The notes beneath the pieces are model-generated. The model saw only the letters and a list, made by a program, of their open reading frames with translations. It was not told the origin of the DNA and made no database searches. Shown here piece by piece: positions 46,624-57,300 of a stretch of 64,000 nt of DNA. The stretch covers positions 310,001 to 374,000 of the forward strand of contig BDSI01000075.1 in assembly GCA_003117195.1 (NCBI GenBank), in the 5' to 3' direction. This DNA is from Eudorina sp. 2006-703-Eu-15 (taxonomy: Eukaryota > Chlorophyta > Chlorophyceae > Chlamydomonadales > Volvocaceae). The position numbers were made by a program, and so were the translations under genes. Numbering within the stretch: the stretch's first letter is position 1; the number at the start of each line of letters is the position of its first letter.

Positions 46624-49600
46624 ATGGCAGCAAGTCCTGAGCCTAAGGTAAGAGTTGCGACCGGAATGTTGATTTGAAGTGCACACAGAAAACCTGGTCC
46701 ATACCAGACATAACTCATATAATTGTTGCTTACATTTTGCGCGCTGTGAAGTTTGTGGCTCACTGGCAGTACCCGGCTTTAAGAGTACCTGGTGTGTTGC
46801 GCCGCACGACGTGGTCCACTCATGGGAAGTCTGGACCCTGCCATCCGTCTAATAACCCCCCCGTCAACGCCGCACCTTGCAAACCTTACAACTCACCCCC
46901 CCCTTTCAAACTCCCCGCACCAGCTCCGCCAACTTCAGTCAGGCCGTCATGTTGACCACCCCCTTCACCATCGGTGTCTTCATGGTCCGAGACTTCCTGG
47001 CCGCCAAACAGGGTGGCAGTGTAGAAGCGGTCGATGAGCAGCTAGTCGGGCAACTGACGGGGCTACTGGTGAGATCATGGTCTCTATTTGTACGGCAGGC
47101 AGTGCTGCCAGTTATGTTGTCTGTCTCTGCACGTCGTCACACAGTTGGTACCTTGACAACCTCGCATGTGCCGTACATATTCCAACCCCAGGCGGGCATC
47201 TTCTCCTTCTCCTCCTTCCTCACCGCCTACGCCTGGGGCTGCGCGTCAAACTACATCGGGCGCAAGGTACGTCGCACACCCCTGCTCCGGATGCAAATCC
47301 GCCGGCCCGCCTGCCTGGTTCCGGTCACATAGCTATCTGGTTTGTTTGATGGGAACCCAAATCTCCCTCCCTCCCCGCCTCACACACGGTGCCTTTCACC
47401 CCTTCGTCCCCCTCAGCCCGTCATCGCCATTGGGAACTTCGTGTCATTTGTCAGCATCCTTTGGTTCGGTCTGTCGGGCAGCTACGGCACCGCGCTGGCG
47501 GCCAGGGCCTTCGGCGGCTTCCTCAACGGAATTCTGGGGGCTTGGAAATGCATGATCGGTGAGAATTGGCCGCTTTACATCGCTGCATATGCTGCACACG
47601 TACAGTGGTAGAATGCGACCCGGTTCCCCCAACACCAATGCGATCCAAGCCTGACCCATATGGACCTCCCCCGTTGCCCAACCGGCCCCGCAGGCGAGTC
47701 CACGGCAGTGCTGCTCCAGGGCAAGTTCTTCGGCTACATGAGCTTGGCGTGGGGGCTGGGCTGCATCACGGGACCCGCCCTTGGGGGCGCTCTGTCCAGG
47801 CCGTGCAGCCGGGCGCCGCACCTGGTGCTGTGCGGGGAGCACGGACTGCTGAAGAGGAGGTAGCTACGAGTAGCTGGGGGTTAGCAGGGCGGGCAGCTGG
47901 GAGGAGCGGGCCGGGCGGCTGGGAGGGGCAGGGCGGGTATCTAGGAGGGGCAGGGCGGGTAGCTAGGAGGGGCAGGGCGGGTAATTGGGAGGGGCGGGGC
48001 GGGGAGCTGGGACCCGGGGGCTCATGGACACGGGTGGGCCCCCATGTGCGCGCGACCGCGGGGAGCTGGGGACCCATGCGGTGTGTGCTGTGATTGTACG
48101 ACCAGCGCAGTTTTGCGATTTGGGTCGAGATAGCTTCTCACTCCTGGAAGGGCGGTGACGAGAGGCCACCGTCCTGCGCCGAGCGTGCGCGCCTTGATCT
48201 CTTGGTCTTTGCTCCCGCTCGTCGCTCACCGCCCTCCGCTCTCCATACTCCATCCTCTTCAGGCCTTACTTCCTTCCCTGCGCGGTGGGCAGCCTCACCA
48301 TTCTGGCCGCCTTCCTGCTGTCGGTGCTGCTGCTGGAGGAGACCCTGCCCGCGGCCATGCAAGCCAAGGGGCTGGGGGCGGTCATCCGGCGGAGGGTGAG
48401 GCGGCGGCGGAGGGAGAGGCGCAGGCTGCTGAAACATTCGCAGCAGCAGGGAATCCGCGGCGACGGAGAGGAGGCGGACGCCGAGTCGGACGCGAGCGCC
48501 GAGACCAGCGCTCGGGAAGGCCTGGAAGTGCAGCTATCTGACGCCTTGGAGTTAGATGAACTCAAACACAAGATGTCGCGAAGGTGGCGACGGCGTGGAC
48601 GGCGGCGGCAGCAGCAGCAGCAATCGACGCCTGAGGCCTCACCGGCGGCGGCCTCACGATGTGCACTCGGCAGCAACGGCGACGCAGACGGGGAACTGGA
48701 CGCGGAGGTAAGCGGCGGCAGCCGCTTGGAGCGAGCCGCCCTGCTGCCAGGCGCGGCTGAGGCACGATCTGATGCGCTCCCTCGAGCGCTGGATCGCGCG
48801 CCCACCCACCACCACCACCACAGGTCTTCTGTACATCTGAAAGCACCTGAGCACTACGGCATCTCGCTCCGTCGCCTCGTGCTTGGGGGTGGTAGGGCCC
48901 CCGCCCGGCCCGGACTGCCCCCCGACGTGGAATCTAACGCCAGCTTCAGCACGGTTTCGGAGTTTTCGGACAGCGAGGCGAGCACCGACCCATGGGACGA
49001 TACCGACGCAGAGCACGGGCGTGGCGGACGCGGTGGCGGCGCCGGTGCTGGCGAGTCCCCGGACCGGACGCCCTCCGTGACGCGGCTGGAGGGCCTGCTG
49101 CGCCTGGCCTCCCGCACCTACATCGATTTCAACCCCTTCCGCCGCAACGGGTCACTGCGAGGCCGGCGGGAGGGATCCAACCCGCCGCAGGCAGCACCGG
49201 AAAGGCCGCCGCCGCGAGTTTCGGCCGAGCCTACGACCGCAAGCGTCGCACTCGCCGTCAGATGTCCGCCAGCAACAGCAGTAGGGGCCCAAACCGGTGG
49301 CGGGCACGGATGTGTGGAGGGCAGACCAGGAGGAGGTGTCACGACGGCGGCGAGCGGCACCATGCATGATGGCGGCGAGCGGGGCTGCGGCCGAGTCCGT
49401 GACGGCCACGGGCTGGGCGGGGACACCTGGGACGGCAGCCACGGCTGCGAGGACTGGGACAACGACCGGGGCGACACGCCGAGGGAGCCGGGGGCCGGCG
49501 GTGGCGGCGGAGGCGGCGGAAACGGTGCCAAGGACAAGCGCGCCTTGGATTTGGTTGGGGCGGATCGCCTTGCTTTGCATCCCGCCGACGGCGAGTCACA

Positions 49601-51940
49601 GCAGTCGCGTTCCGGACGTGGCGGTTGTGGCAGTGGCGGCGGCGGCGGCTGCAGGGACGGGGCGCCGCGTTGGGAGTCCAGCACCAGCAGGGCGGGAGCA
49701 GGCAGCAGCAGCGGTGCGCCGGGCCGGGTGGCTGACGGGGCGGCCGCTGAGGTCGCTGCGACAGCGCCCCTGCCGCGCGGGAGTAGTACACGCCAGCTGG
49801 CGGAATCGCCGGGTGCAGCGGGGGTGGAAGGCCAAGTCATACAGGATCCGGAGCGGACCCCGCTGCTGCAGCCGACACCCACCGCTTCCCCTAGAGCCCG
49901 AGATGGCGAACCCCAGGAGGAGGAGCACTGTGGGCAAATCCACCGAGTCGTTGAGCGGCACCCTGGGGACCACGACCAGGGTGCTTGTGCCGGTTGTGGC
50001 AGCGGGGACGGCGGCCTGGGAGATGGCGGGGGCAGTGGCGGAGGCGAAGACAGCAGCGCCCTGGAGCAGAGGGTCTCGCACCCGGCGCAACCTGGCAGCC
50101 TGCACGGCAGCGCTGCCGAGCTTTGGGGCGCGTGGGAGGGGGGAGCTGGTGGAACCGGGGACCAGGCGCGTGACCGAGGCGGCAGAGCCGGGCGTGCGGG
50201 GGCTGCGGCGGAGATGGAGGGTGGCCCGGAGACAGCCTCCGGCGCTGCCGCCGCGGTGGACGACTGCGATCCTGCGGGCGGTCAGAGTCCGCGGCGGCTG
50301 GAGAAGGGGGAGGAGCTAGGTGGCGGGGACGCCGTGGTAGAGGTGCTGCGGGACGTCGCCGGAGGGGGAGAGGAGCGGGCGCAAGCGCGGCCGTGGTACC
50401 GCTGCCGCGAGGTGCGCAACGGACGGGCTTGAGACCAGCCAGGGGCCGGGAAGGCGGTCCCCTTCGGAGAACCCAGAGATGCGTCTGCTTCTCGGCAACG
50501 AGCAGTGTGCGCCCCTGACAGTGCACACAAACGTTAGGCGGACATACCGTATTCTCCTGGGACCGTTCTCGATCGTCCCGCTCTATAATGCCCATAACGC
50601 TGCGTGTCGGCCTGTCGAGCGCGCCAATCCGCCTCGGCAACACCGCGGCAGGTTCAGCACCGCCGCGTTGACCCCGGCGACCCTCGTCCCTCCCTCCCTC
50701 CCTCCCGGGCGCAGGTCGTCCTCACAATCCTGGGCTACGGCGCCGTGGCCCTCATCTTCTGTGCGCTAGATGAGGTGTTCCCGATATACGCGTCCGCGCC
50801 GCTGGTCTCGGGCGGTCTGGGCATGCGCGAGGAGCAGCTGGCGCCGCCGCTCATGTTCTTCGGCATCATTCTGATGCCGTACAGTTTGTACGTCTACCCG
50901 CCGCTGCAGCGCCACGTGGGCACGCTGCGGCTGACGATGGTGGGGCTGGCGGTGGCGTTCCTGACGTGCTTCATGCTGCCGCTGGTGGCGGATGTGCGGC
51001 CGGCCAGCTTCGTGGGCGCCCAGGTGAGGGACCTGATGGCGCTCGGGTACAGATCGGGCCTTGCAGGGAAAATGTCGATAGATGGGGTGTCGATAGATGG
51101 GGAAGGCATGCCGGGTCGGCACTGCATGAAAGGCCGCGTCCGTCCGTCCGTCCCTATGTTCGTCCGTCCTCGGAAGGCCGACGCGCGGTGTAGCTGGTTC
51201 CCGCAGGGAAAATATTGTCGTGTCTGGGAGCTGCGGATCAGCGGTTGGCCGCACCGGCTGTTGGGTCGCGCATACGACAAAGTAGATGTACGGTCGTTCA
51301 TTGTGGACGGGATATCTTAGGACCTCGCACGCACAGCACGTTGCAACACAGGGATGGCTGCAGCCCCGCATCCCGCGTAGCTCAGATCTGGTCGCCCCGG
51401 GGGAGACTCGGGTCCCGTGTGCGGGATTGCGCCCCAGGGGCCCGGGCGGGGATGCGCCCGAGGGCCCGGGCGGACAGGGGAGGACGAAGGGCCGCCCGCG
51501 ACGGCGGGACCTGGCCCGCAGGCCGGCCGGCCGAGCATCGAACGCTGTCGTTGTCCATTTCCATTCTGACTCCAGCTGCGGGGCAGTGTACGGTATGACC
51601 TCAGCATGTCCTTAACACGCCCGGCGTGTGTTTTCTGCAGGTGCTTTTGTACGGCACCATGGTTGCCAAGGCTTTTGCGCAGTGCAGCGCCTTCACGGGC
51701 TCCATCATCGCGGTAAACGCCGCCCCCGCCCCGGAGCAGCTGGGGGCGGTGAACGGGGTGGGGCAGACCCTGGCGGCGCTGGTGCGCGGAGTGGGCCCGG
51801 CGCTGGGCGGAGTGCTGTGGTCCGTGTCCCTGGGGCTGCACTCCGCCGGCCAGCAGTTCCTCACATTTGCCATGATCGCGGGGGTCGCGGCGGCCACGTG
51901 CGGGCTGTACGCGTTCGTGAGGCTGCCTGGGATGAGGTGA
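46624..51940 (+). CDS. ZIFL-like major facilitator transporter with giant central loop
   Basis: Secondary transporter of the major facilitator superfamily. Firm exons: 46924(or 46943)-47068, 47192-47266, 47417-47558, 47694-47859, 48263-50411, 50715-51023, 51641-51940. A short first exon, MAASPEPK (46624-46647, donor GTAAGA), fits if the second starts at 46943. Helices are seen around VMLTTPFTIGVFMV, AGIFSFSSFLTAYAWG, PVIAIGNFVSFVSILWF, GYMSLAWGLGCITGPALGG, YFLPCAVGSLTILAAFLLS, then VVLTILGYGAVALIF, LMFFGIILMPYSLY, LTMVGLAVAFLTCFMLPLV, GTMVAKAFAQCSAF and FLTFAMIAGVAAATCGLYAF. The loop-2/3 signature reads WGCASNYIGRK: Asn stands where the family usually has Asp. VGQTLAALVRGVGPALGG is the usual repeat near helix 11. 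Exon 5 encodes about 670 residues of Gly/Ala/Arg/acidic disordered sequence between helices 6 and 7. The substrate cannot be read from sequence; zinc/organic-anion ZIFL proteins are the closest pattern. Confidence 0.88.
47885..48016 (+). repeat. 22-bp minisatellite in transporter intron
   Basis: Units of CAGGGCGGGTAGCTAGGAGG plus GG repeat at 47929, 47951 and 47973, with more degenerate copies on both sides, inside the intron between 47859 and 48263. Confidence 0.85.
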
Positions 51941-52886
51941 AACGGGCGGAAGAGCCAGGGTTGATCGATGACCCCGCCCTTGTTATAAACGAGGTAAGGC
52001 GACCTTGACTGTTTTATCCGCCTGCAAAGCACGCGATACCATGGATACCCCCAGAGCTGATCTGGATAACCCTCACCAGTCTGCGTATGCCGAGCTTATA
52101 TGATCTGATGGTTGCCGCCATGTCGTGTGCTTGCGTTGCACACGACTTGCACGTAGTACACCCGGACTATTAGCACTTCGCGCCGCCAGCATTGGTTGCC
52201 GTGGTGCCGTATTTTTGGTGCGTCATAGGGTTCGTCGGTGCGCGCACCGGTTCATTGGTGGGGACCTCGGTGGGGCGCAGCACTTCGCCTTGCGTGTTCT
52301 ACGGCCGTGCGTGCCTTTGCGTTGTGTTCTCCGGCCGCAGCGACGGTCAGATGAGAGCTTTTAAACGACAACTGTGGCTGAAACACAATGTCCGTAAGTA
52401 TATCGATCGTATCAGCCGAGCAGCAGTACAGATGTGTACGGCTGTTCGGTATCGACATGCGGTGGGCATTCATCCCGTGTTGCAGACGCGCAATTCTGAG
52501 GCGCCGCCTTTTGTCTTGGCGTTCTCCAGTGTGGTGGCTGGCGAAGTGTCTCTCGTCTGAATATACGCTCCAGGTGTTTCGTTTGTTTGATGTGCCGCGA
52601 GTCGCCGCCGCGTCGATCTGGAAGGGTGCGGAGGTGCGTGGGACTGTTGTGCGCTTGTGCCCCCTCCCCCTCCCCCGCGTGGAACGGTCTGAAGGACGAC
52701 GTTGCTATACATGAGTGTGTGCTCGACTGGCCTGGCCGTACCACCGTCTTACGAGGTGCCGTGCACTGGGGTAATTGCCTGCCATTTTTTTGTGCCGCGC
52801 TTTTTCTGTCCAAAGCGTTTTGATAGAGTGTTTGTTCCTGGTGGATACTGCGATTTTATCAAGATTTTATTGGCTTTGACTTGTAT

Positions 52887-52939
52887 GTGCACGGTGTTTT
52901 GCTGGGCGCTTTTGACTATTGTGCACGGTGTTTTGCTGG
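52887..52939 (+). repeat. 19-bp direct repeat pair
   Basis: GTGCACGGTGTTTTGCTGG occurs exactly at 52887-52905 and 52921-52939, downstream of the transporter gene. Confidence 0.7.
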
Positions 52940-54086
52940 ATACAGGCGGTCAGGCGCGAGGGCAAGAACCCATGCACGGCGGCGATTGTGTGTCGATTTC
53001 CGTTTGCCGATTTTGTCGCAGATAAATGGAGTGAGTCCCAAGTGTTCCACGGTTGCCTTGCTCCTGGCGCTCGGTACGTGCGCAGGAGTCCCGAGTGTCC
53101 GCCATTTGGGTCTCCCCCTGCTGCGCTGCTGGCAGGCTGGCTCAGGCTTACGGCATTTCGGGTACCTGTCGCGTCACGACCCACCGAATGCCCACCAGCT
53201 GTCCAACGGATTGTGGGTGCGTGGCAGGTTTGCCATCGGTCTAACCAAAAAGAGAGGGGAGTACGGTAACAGTAGGCTCAGCAACGGTCCAGACTTCAAT
53301 GCCTCCAAGCCAAGTTTGCGGGTAGGCTTTGGTAGCTTAGTAGGCCTAACGGCCCAGGCACTGCTCGGGGGAAGGCAGCCGCGAAACAAACAAACCACCG
53401 TCGCCACGTTTTACACCACCGGAGAACTCCGCGCTTCATACCTTTGCAGCTGCACCAGCCGCCAGGCAGCCGTGTTCCAGACGACGCACATGAAAGGACA
53501 CCAGCGCCACCCACGACGGAGGCAGCCCGATCGAGGTACCCACGGTGCCGCAAAAGGAACCGTGGCGTGACCCAAGGTATGTCCCGTGGCGTGAGCCACG
53601 CAACAAATAAGCGTGATTCAGAAGCCGTCGCCGTCGTCATAAAATCATGGGCTTCGAGGCTTTCGTCCCCCGGACAGCCCCTACTGCTCTGAGCGCCGCG
53701 CCCAAAGCGTCCACCCTCTTGGCTGGTCCGTGACCGACAGCAGCGTGGTCCCTCGTGGCCGCGCAGCTGCGCACCCGGGGGACGGGCACAGTCCGCGTCC
53801 ACACCGCACTTACTTCAAGTATCGAATTACTGTGTTAGTACGATGACGCGGACTACGCCGTACGCACACTGAACCATGCATAACGGGACTGCCTTGCCTA
53901 GCTACCGAGGAACACACAATGTTAAGGCCGCCTAAATTTCCACTCGGGAGAATATGTACGTTTATGTATGTGCATGTACCTAATTTAAGCCTCTCGACTG
54001 GCCACGATTCACAGCGGTCACGAGTCTGCGACAGCGCAGACTACGCAAAATGTTCATGCTGCGGGGTGCAGTGTTAGATGACGCAC

Positions 54087-54154
54087 TTACAGCCTGCTCC
54101 CCCGGGGCGGCCTTCTCCCCAGGTCCTCGCCGAGCACGCCCTTGCGGCGTGCTC
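54087..54154 (-). terminator. Argonaute 3' end: hairpin and TGTAA signal
   Basis: Reading the minus strand past the stop at 54311, a perfect 9-bp stem with a 5-base loop (GAGCACGCC/GGCGTGCTC, 54132-54154) is followed by TGTAA at 54091-54087, 220 bases after the stop. The TGTAA is a plausible poly(A) signal. The hairpin has no known role. Confidence 0.45.
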
Positions 54155-54310
54155 CTAAGTCCCGCCCCTTAGCGCCCTGCTGCTATAGCCCCCGCACTGT
54201 GTGTATTGCCAGCCCCCGCCTCTGCTGGTGACCCCCCCACCCTGGACTGCGTGCGTGCTCCTAGCCCCCGCCCTGGGCAGCGAGCTCCAAGCGTCCTTCG
54301 GGTTTGGCCG

Positions 54311-57300
54311 TCACATGAAGAACATCACGTTGTTCAGGTTCCGGTGAATCTGCGCGAAGCGGGCTTGCGCCGGCTCCGACGGCGCCGCTGCGGCGCCGCT
54401 GCTGGGCCCGGCGCCACCGCCACCGCCGCGCCCGCTCCGAACGGACCCGGCGTCGGAGCCGCTCTCCGAAGAGGACGACAGCTGCAACCGTGGGTGGCGA
54501 GGGGGATCCAACCCATTAAAAAGGGCGGTGAGCGGACATGCAGGTTGAGAGTGTGCTGTGGTACCTGTCGGCGACAGCTATCCGAAACGATGTCCATCAA
54601 GGCTGGTTGGTGAACTCTTGCTGCGCACACCTCCTCCTTCCTTGCAGACCGGTCCCATGGTTTCATGTTGCGCCACATCCGTACCTTACTTTCCCCTTGA
54701 TGAACAGGTCCGCCTGGCATCGACTAGCCCACCTTGCACGCCTCAGCTCCCTTCTATACCCTTGCCCCAGCTCCTTTCTACACCCTTGCGTGCCCCTATT
54801 CCAGACCCCGCAACCCACGCACCCAAATGTTTCGGGTAATCTCTTACACTTCCAATTTATCCCCTCTAAGCAACACACATGCACCCACCAGTATGGTGCG
54901 CCCACGGAAGGCGGCGCGGTCGGCGTAGTACGCTGGGGGGCAGTAGCTGACCGACCTGCAAGTGCCACGTATGACCGTGAATGACAGTCGCAGGTAAGAA
55001 AAGAGTAAAATGGTGACGTTGCAATACCACACAACAACACTACAAATATGCAGACCAACGTTTCCGTGTGCACATTGGTAGCCACAATAGCCTCGTGCTC
55101 GAAGCCCGTGCCCGGACCTGGGCCCGATGGTCCAACAAGGGGGGAAACGGGTCGCCAGACAGGTGGACCCAATCAAGCGGTTCACTCGGCAGGACATCCG
55201 TCGCCCTGATTGCGACGTGCATGTACCGCCGTGTGCACAGTGCCCATGTACGGCAATATTGCTGCAGTTGCTGTCCCACAGTATGATCTGCTGCCCTCGA
55301 ACACAATGAGCACTAAACACGTCTACTATTCGTGCACCACTAATACTCGTGCCCTGGTGATGTATGCCATCCCCGACAACCCCCCCAGCTTCACATTCCC
55401 CAGCCCACATCCACTCCTCCACTTACTTGGTGGCCCGCTGGTACAGGTAGCACATCCAGTACGTGAGCAGCTGGACACCGGACGCCCCGAAACCGATCTC
55501 ATCCACCAGGACGTGGTAGTGGGCCGGCTTGTTGGTGCCCTGACGATGGCGGGCGGGGGCGCGAAATGGGAGAGCGAGGTGCGGCAGAGGGGGACAGACC
55601 TCAAGACCAGTGTGGATAAACCGAATTGGTGAGGAATGAAGCTAATAGGATGTGCTGACTGTGTGCGCAAGGATTCCAGATTCGCTTCATGTGTGTTATG
55701 TACTAGGTTGGGTGATTATGTATCGGAAGCTGTGGGATCGGGTTAGTTGGCGGGTGGGAGAAAGTCCATTCCACAAGGGAGTTGCATGGATGCATCTTAA
55801 TGTATGATTGTCGTACTACTACAATTGCCGTACGTGGCTAGTAGCCACACCTGTGTGAGGTGCTTGACGACCGCCCTACCTGACATCCAAACCCGCCCAC
55901 ACCTACATCCACCGGCTGCTGCTCACCTGCAACCCCGCATGGCTGTTCAAGAAGAAGTCGAAACTCGCTGGCTTCACGATGCCACGGTCCACCAGCAAGC
56001 CCGGCAGGACGTTGCGCCTGCAACCGACAGCAGTACGACGGGGCGCAACAGATGCGACACTACTTGTACACACACCGGGCCGCCAACCCGCCATCGACGC
56101 ACCGTACCCACAGAAATGCATGCATACCCCGTTGTCCTCCTCCTGTTGCGTGTCGCATTCGCAATCTCGCGACCGACCCAGAAGTACAGTTGAGAACGAA
56201 AGATACCGTAGCATCACCCATCCACCACCCACTTCTGGTCCCCGGCGGAGGGATCCTCCCTGGAGGCCAGCAACCGTGTGTTGTGGTTTTTCTGCACCAC
56301 GACGAAGGTGATGTCGGGCTTGTACCCCGTGTCGAGCCCGCGGCAAGCCTGGTAGGGTCAGCAAGCAAAGCGGCATGAAGGGGATAAACTTTTCATTTTT
56401 TAAGCAAATATTCTAATCGACGCACTGCACGTAATTGGCGTACAGCAAACCCTAAAGACCCTAAAACCCCTAAACCCTAGATAGCGACCTTCCCGCGGAT
56501 ATCCGGTGTGGATGTTGCTTGATTGTCCATGTGTACCTGGGCTACCTAAGGACGCCTCGACAACAAGCATGGATTTGCTCCATGAGCTGAAGCCAGTTCA
56601 TTGGCAGTTGTGATGTGCATGCCAAACTTCTACCTCGCCACAGCTACAAGTGAACTGGCTTTTCGAGGCGTCCCTAGCCCAGGCACGTATGGATCACAGA
56701 CATTCACATCGGATATCCGCAGGAAGCTCGCTAACTACGGTTTAGGGTGTCAGTGAGCTTTCTGACAACTAGGGTCTCTATCTAGGGTTAGTTTTCGAAC
56801 GGCAAAGAGGTTCTGTACGTCTGATGTACATATGTGCCCCCCCCCGCCCCCTTCCCACTCTTGTCCACACTCGGGTGCATACTCACCCTGCGGATGGCTG
56901 TGTACTCCTTCTCCAGCACCTGCATGAACTCGCCCTCGGAGACTCCGTCCCGGTACATCAGCAGGCGATCGGGCCTCTTGCCCCTGTGCGAGGACGGAAG
57001 CAAGCAGTAGACGTCAGGTAATAAGGCCATGATAAGCTCATTTCTTGCTGGTCCATGCAAGACACCTGTAGCGCCGGGTTACAGTATCAAGTCGCCGTGT
57101 TACAACGAACACCCGATACTACCCACACATGAGCGCCGCCGCGTGCGCGGTTACCCTGGACAGGGGGAGGTTGTCTAATAGGAAAGTCACTGGCATGCTG
57201 TCCGAAGATTCTTAGTTCAAGTCCCGGCCCCCTCCCCGCCACGTTGCCAACCAACCCATTCGGCGGGTCTGTTTCCAGGCGAGCCAATAATTCTGGCGCA

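Larger units (their letters stand above)
51941..54310. other. spacer between convergent transporter and Argonaute genes
   Basis: No gene supported in 2.4 kb. It holds the 3' untranslated regions of both genes, a duplicated 19-bp word and a hairpin near the Argonaute end, listed separately. Confidence 0.4.

Noticed and set aside
49118..50643. Minus-strand frames opposite the transporter loop
   Set aside because: Shadows of the 2.1-kb transporter exon, whose boundaries join family-conserved helices in phase.
57164..57237. A functional tRNA gene in the Argonaute intron
   Set aside because: The acceptor stem pairs but the D and T stems do not; kept only as a tRNA-like sequence.
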